From the NCBI GenBank assembly GCA_036280295.1, contig DASURA010000314.1, forward strand, positions 1-14,837: DNA of 14,837 nt. Reading direction: 5' to 3'. The translations under genes were made by a program, and so were the position numbers. Under the pieces are notes generated by a model that saw nothing but the letters and a program-made list of their open reading frames with translations, made no database searches and was not told the origin of the DNA. Shown here piece after piece: positions 14,192-14,837 of the stretch (within the stretch, counting starts at the first letter, position 1; each line of letters opens with the position of its first letter). The DNA comes from AWTP1-13 sp036280295. GTDB lineage: Bacteria > Pseudomonadota > Alphaproteobacteria > Rhizobiales > Hyphomicrobiaceae.

Positions 14192-14799
14192 TCATCGGCC
14201 TGACCGGCTCCATCGGCATGGGCAAGTCCACGGCCGCCGCTCGCTTCCGTGTTCACGGCATCGCCGTCTGCGATGCCGACGCGGAGGTGCACAAGCTCTA
14301 CGAGGGGGCTGCGGTGCCGCTGATCGAGGCGGCGTTTCCCGGCACCACCGAGGCCGGCAAGGTCGATCGCCAGCGCCTCGCCAAGGCGCTGATGGCGGAT
14401 CCTTCGGGGTTCAAGCGGCTTGAGGCCATCGTGCATCCCCTCGTTTTCGAGGCGGAGCGCGCCTTCCTGTGCGCCGAGGCTGCCAGGGGCGCGCCGATGG
14501 CGGTCTTGGAGATCCCGCTGCTGCTGGAGACGGGCGGGGAGAAGCGCGTCGATGTCGTCGTGGTGGTGAGCGCACCCGCGGAAAAGCAGCGCGAGCGCGT
14601 CTTGCAGCGGCCGGGCATGACCGTGGAGAAGCTGGAGCAGATGCTGGCCCGGCAGGTGCCCGACGACGAGAAGCGGGCGCGCGCCGATTTCATTGTGGAC
14701 ACCGGCGGAACCTTTGCCGATAGCGAGCGTCAAGTGGATAACATCGTCGAATCGCTCAAGGGGCGGGATGGCACGGCGTTCGCCCGGTTCTGGCAGTAA
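14185..14799 (+). CDS. coaE: Dephospho-CoA kinase
   Basis: Cytoplasmic kinase for the last step of coenzyme A synthesis: it phosphorylates the ribose 3'-hydroxyl of dephospho-CoA with ATP. It has 204 residues, normal length. The P-loop GSIGMGKST is at 8-16, the DAD motif that binds the substrate ribose at 30-32, the family's HP motif occurs in IVHPLVFEAE, and LEIPLLLETG begins near 109. The C-terminal ARADFIVDTGG is also conserved. The ATG at 14185 overlaps the aroE stop (ATGCTGA), pointing to translational coupling. In related genomes dnaQ follows; only 38 bases remain after the stop here, too few to show it. Confidence 0.97.
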   Translation: MLIIGLTGSIGMGKSTAAARFRVHGIAVCDADAEVHKLYEGAAVPLIEAAFPGTTEAGKVDRQRLAKALMADPSGFKRLEAIVHPLVFEAERAFLCAEAARGAPMAVLEIPLLLETGGEKRVDVVVVVSAPAEKQRERVLQRPGMTVEKLEQMLARQVPDDEKRARADFIVDTGGTFADSERQVDNIVESLKGRDGTAFARFWQ

Positions 14800-14837
14800 A
14801 AGTGCTGCAGCTGGCCCCGAGCGTGATGTGCGCGCGT

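Noticed and set aside
14826..14837. Possible start of dnaQ at the right edge
   Set aside because: An ATG is present at 14826, but only four codons fit in the window and no clear ribosome site precedes it. dnaQ is expected here by synteny only.

Overview
The window is GC-rich chromosomal DNA from an alphaproteobacterium, possibly Rhodospirillales-like, although the order cannot be fixed from the sequence alone. The clearest sign is the gene order rho - hemJ - hemE | ppsR (DUF299) - maf - aroE - coaE, with the two arms transcribed away from each other. This is the conserved block that flanks the replication origin in Caulobacter and Rickettsia. HemJ-type protoporphyrinogen oxidase and an HvrA-like H-NS protein also fit. 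I see no tRNA, rRNA, CRISPR array, insertion sequence or phage gene.

Layout from left to right. (1) 1-3084, minus strand: a UTRA-type GntR regulator, an SDR oxidoreductase and an AMP-forming acyl-CoA ligase cut by the window edge. Together they look like a small regulated acid-catabolism cluster. (2) 3085-3454: a regulatory gap with a candidate gntR promoter and operator and a polA promoter that touches the polA start codon. (3) 3455-6457, plus strand: polA, with intact 5' nuclease, proofreading and polymerase motifs. (4) 6634-6948, minus: an H-NS/HvrA-like nucleoid protein. (5) 7374-8321, plus: prmB, the ribosomal protein L3 glutamine methyltransferase. (6) 8321-8392: a compound palindromic element between the convergent prmB and rho. 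(7) 8411-11446, minus: hemE, hemJ and then rho, probably co-transcribed at least from hemE to hemJ. (8) 11447-11867: the hemE/ppsR gap, the best candidate for oriC by synteny, with palindromes and a DnaA-box-like site. (9) 11868-14799, plus: ppsR, maf, aroE and coaE, with overlapping or nearly touching ends, so one operon. dnaQ would be expected just beyond the right edge.

Most of the window is housekeeping: replication and repair, heme synthesis, shikimate and CoA synthesis, transcription termination and ribosome modification. I found no convincing new multi-gene system. The most interesting signals are non-coding: the putative origin with its structured DNA, the palindrome with a DnaA-type 9-mer and a seemingly leaderless promoter before polA, and the palindromic repeat that begins inside the prmB stop codon.
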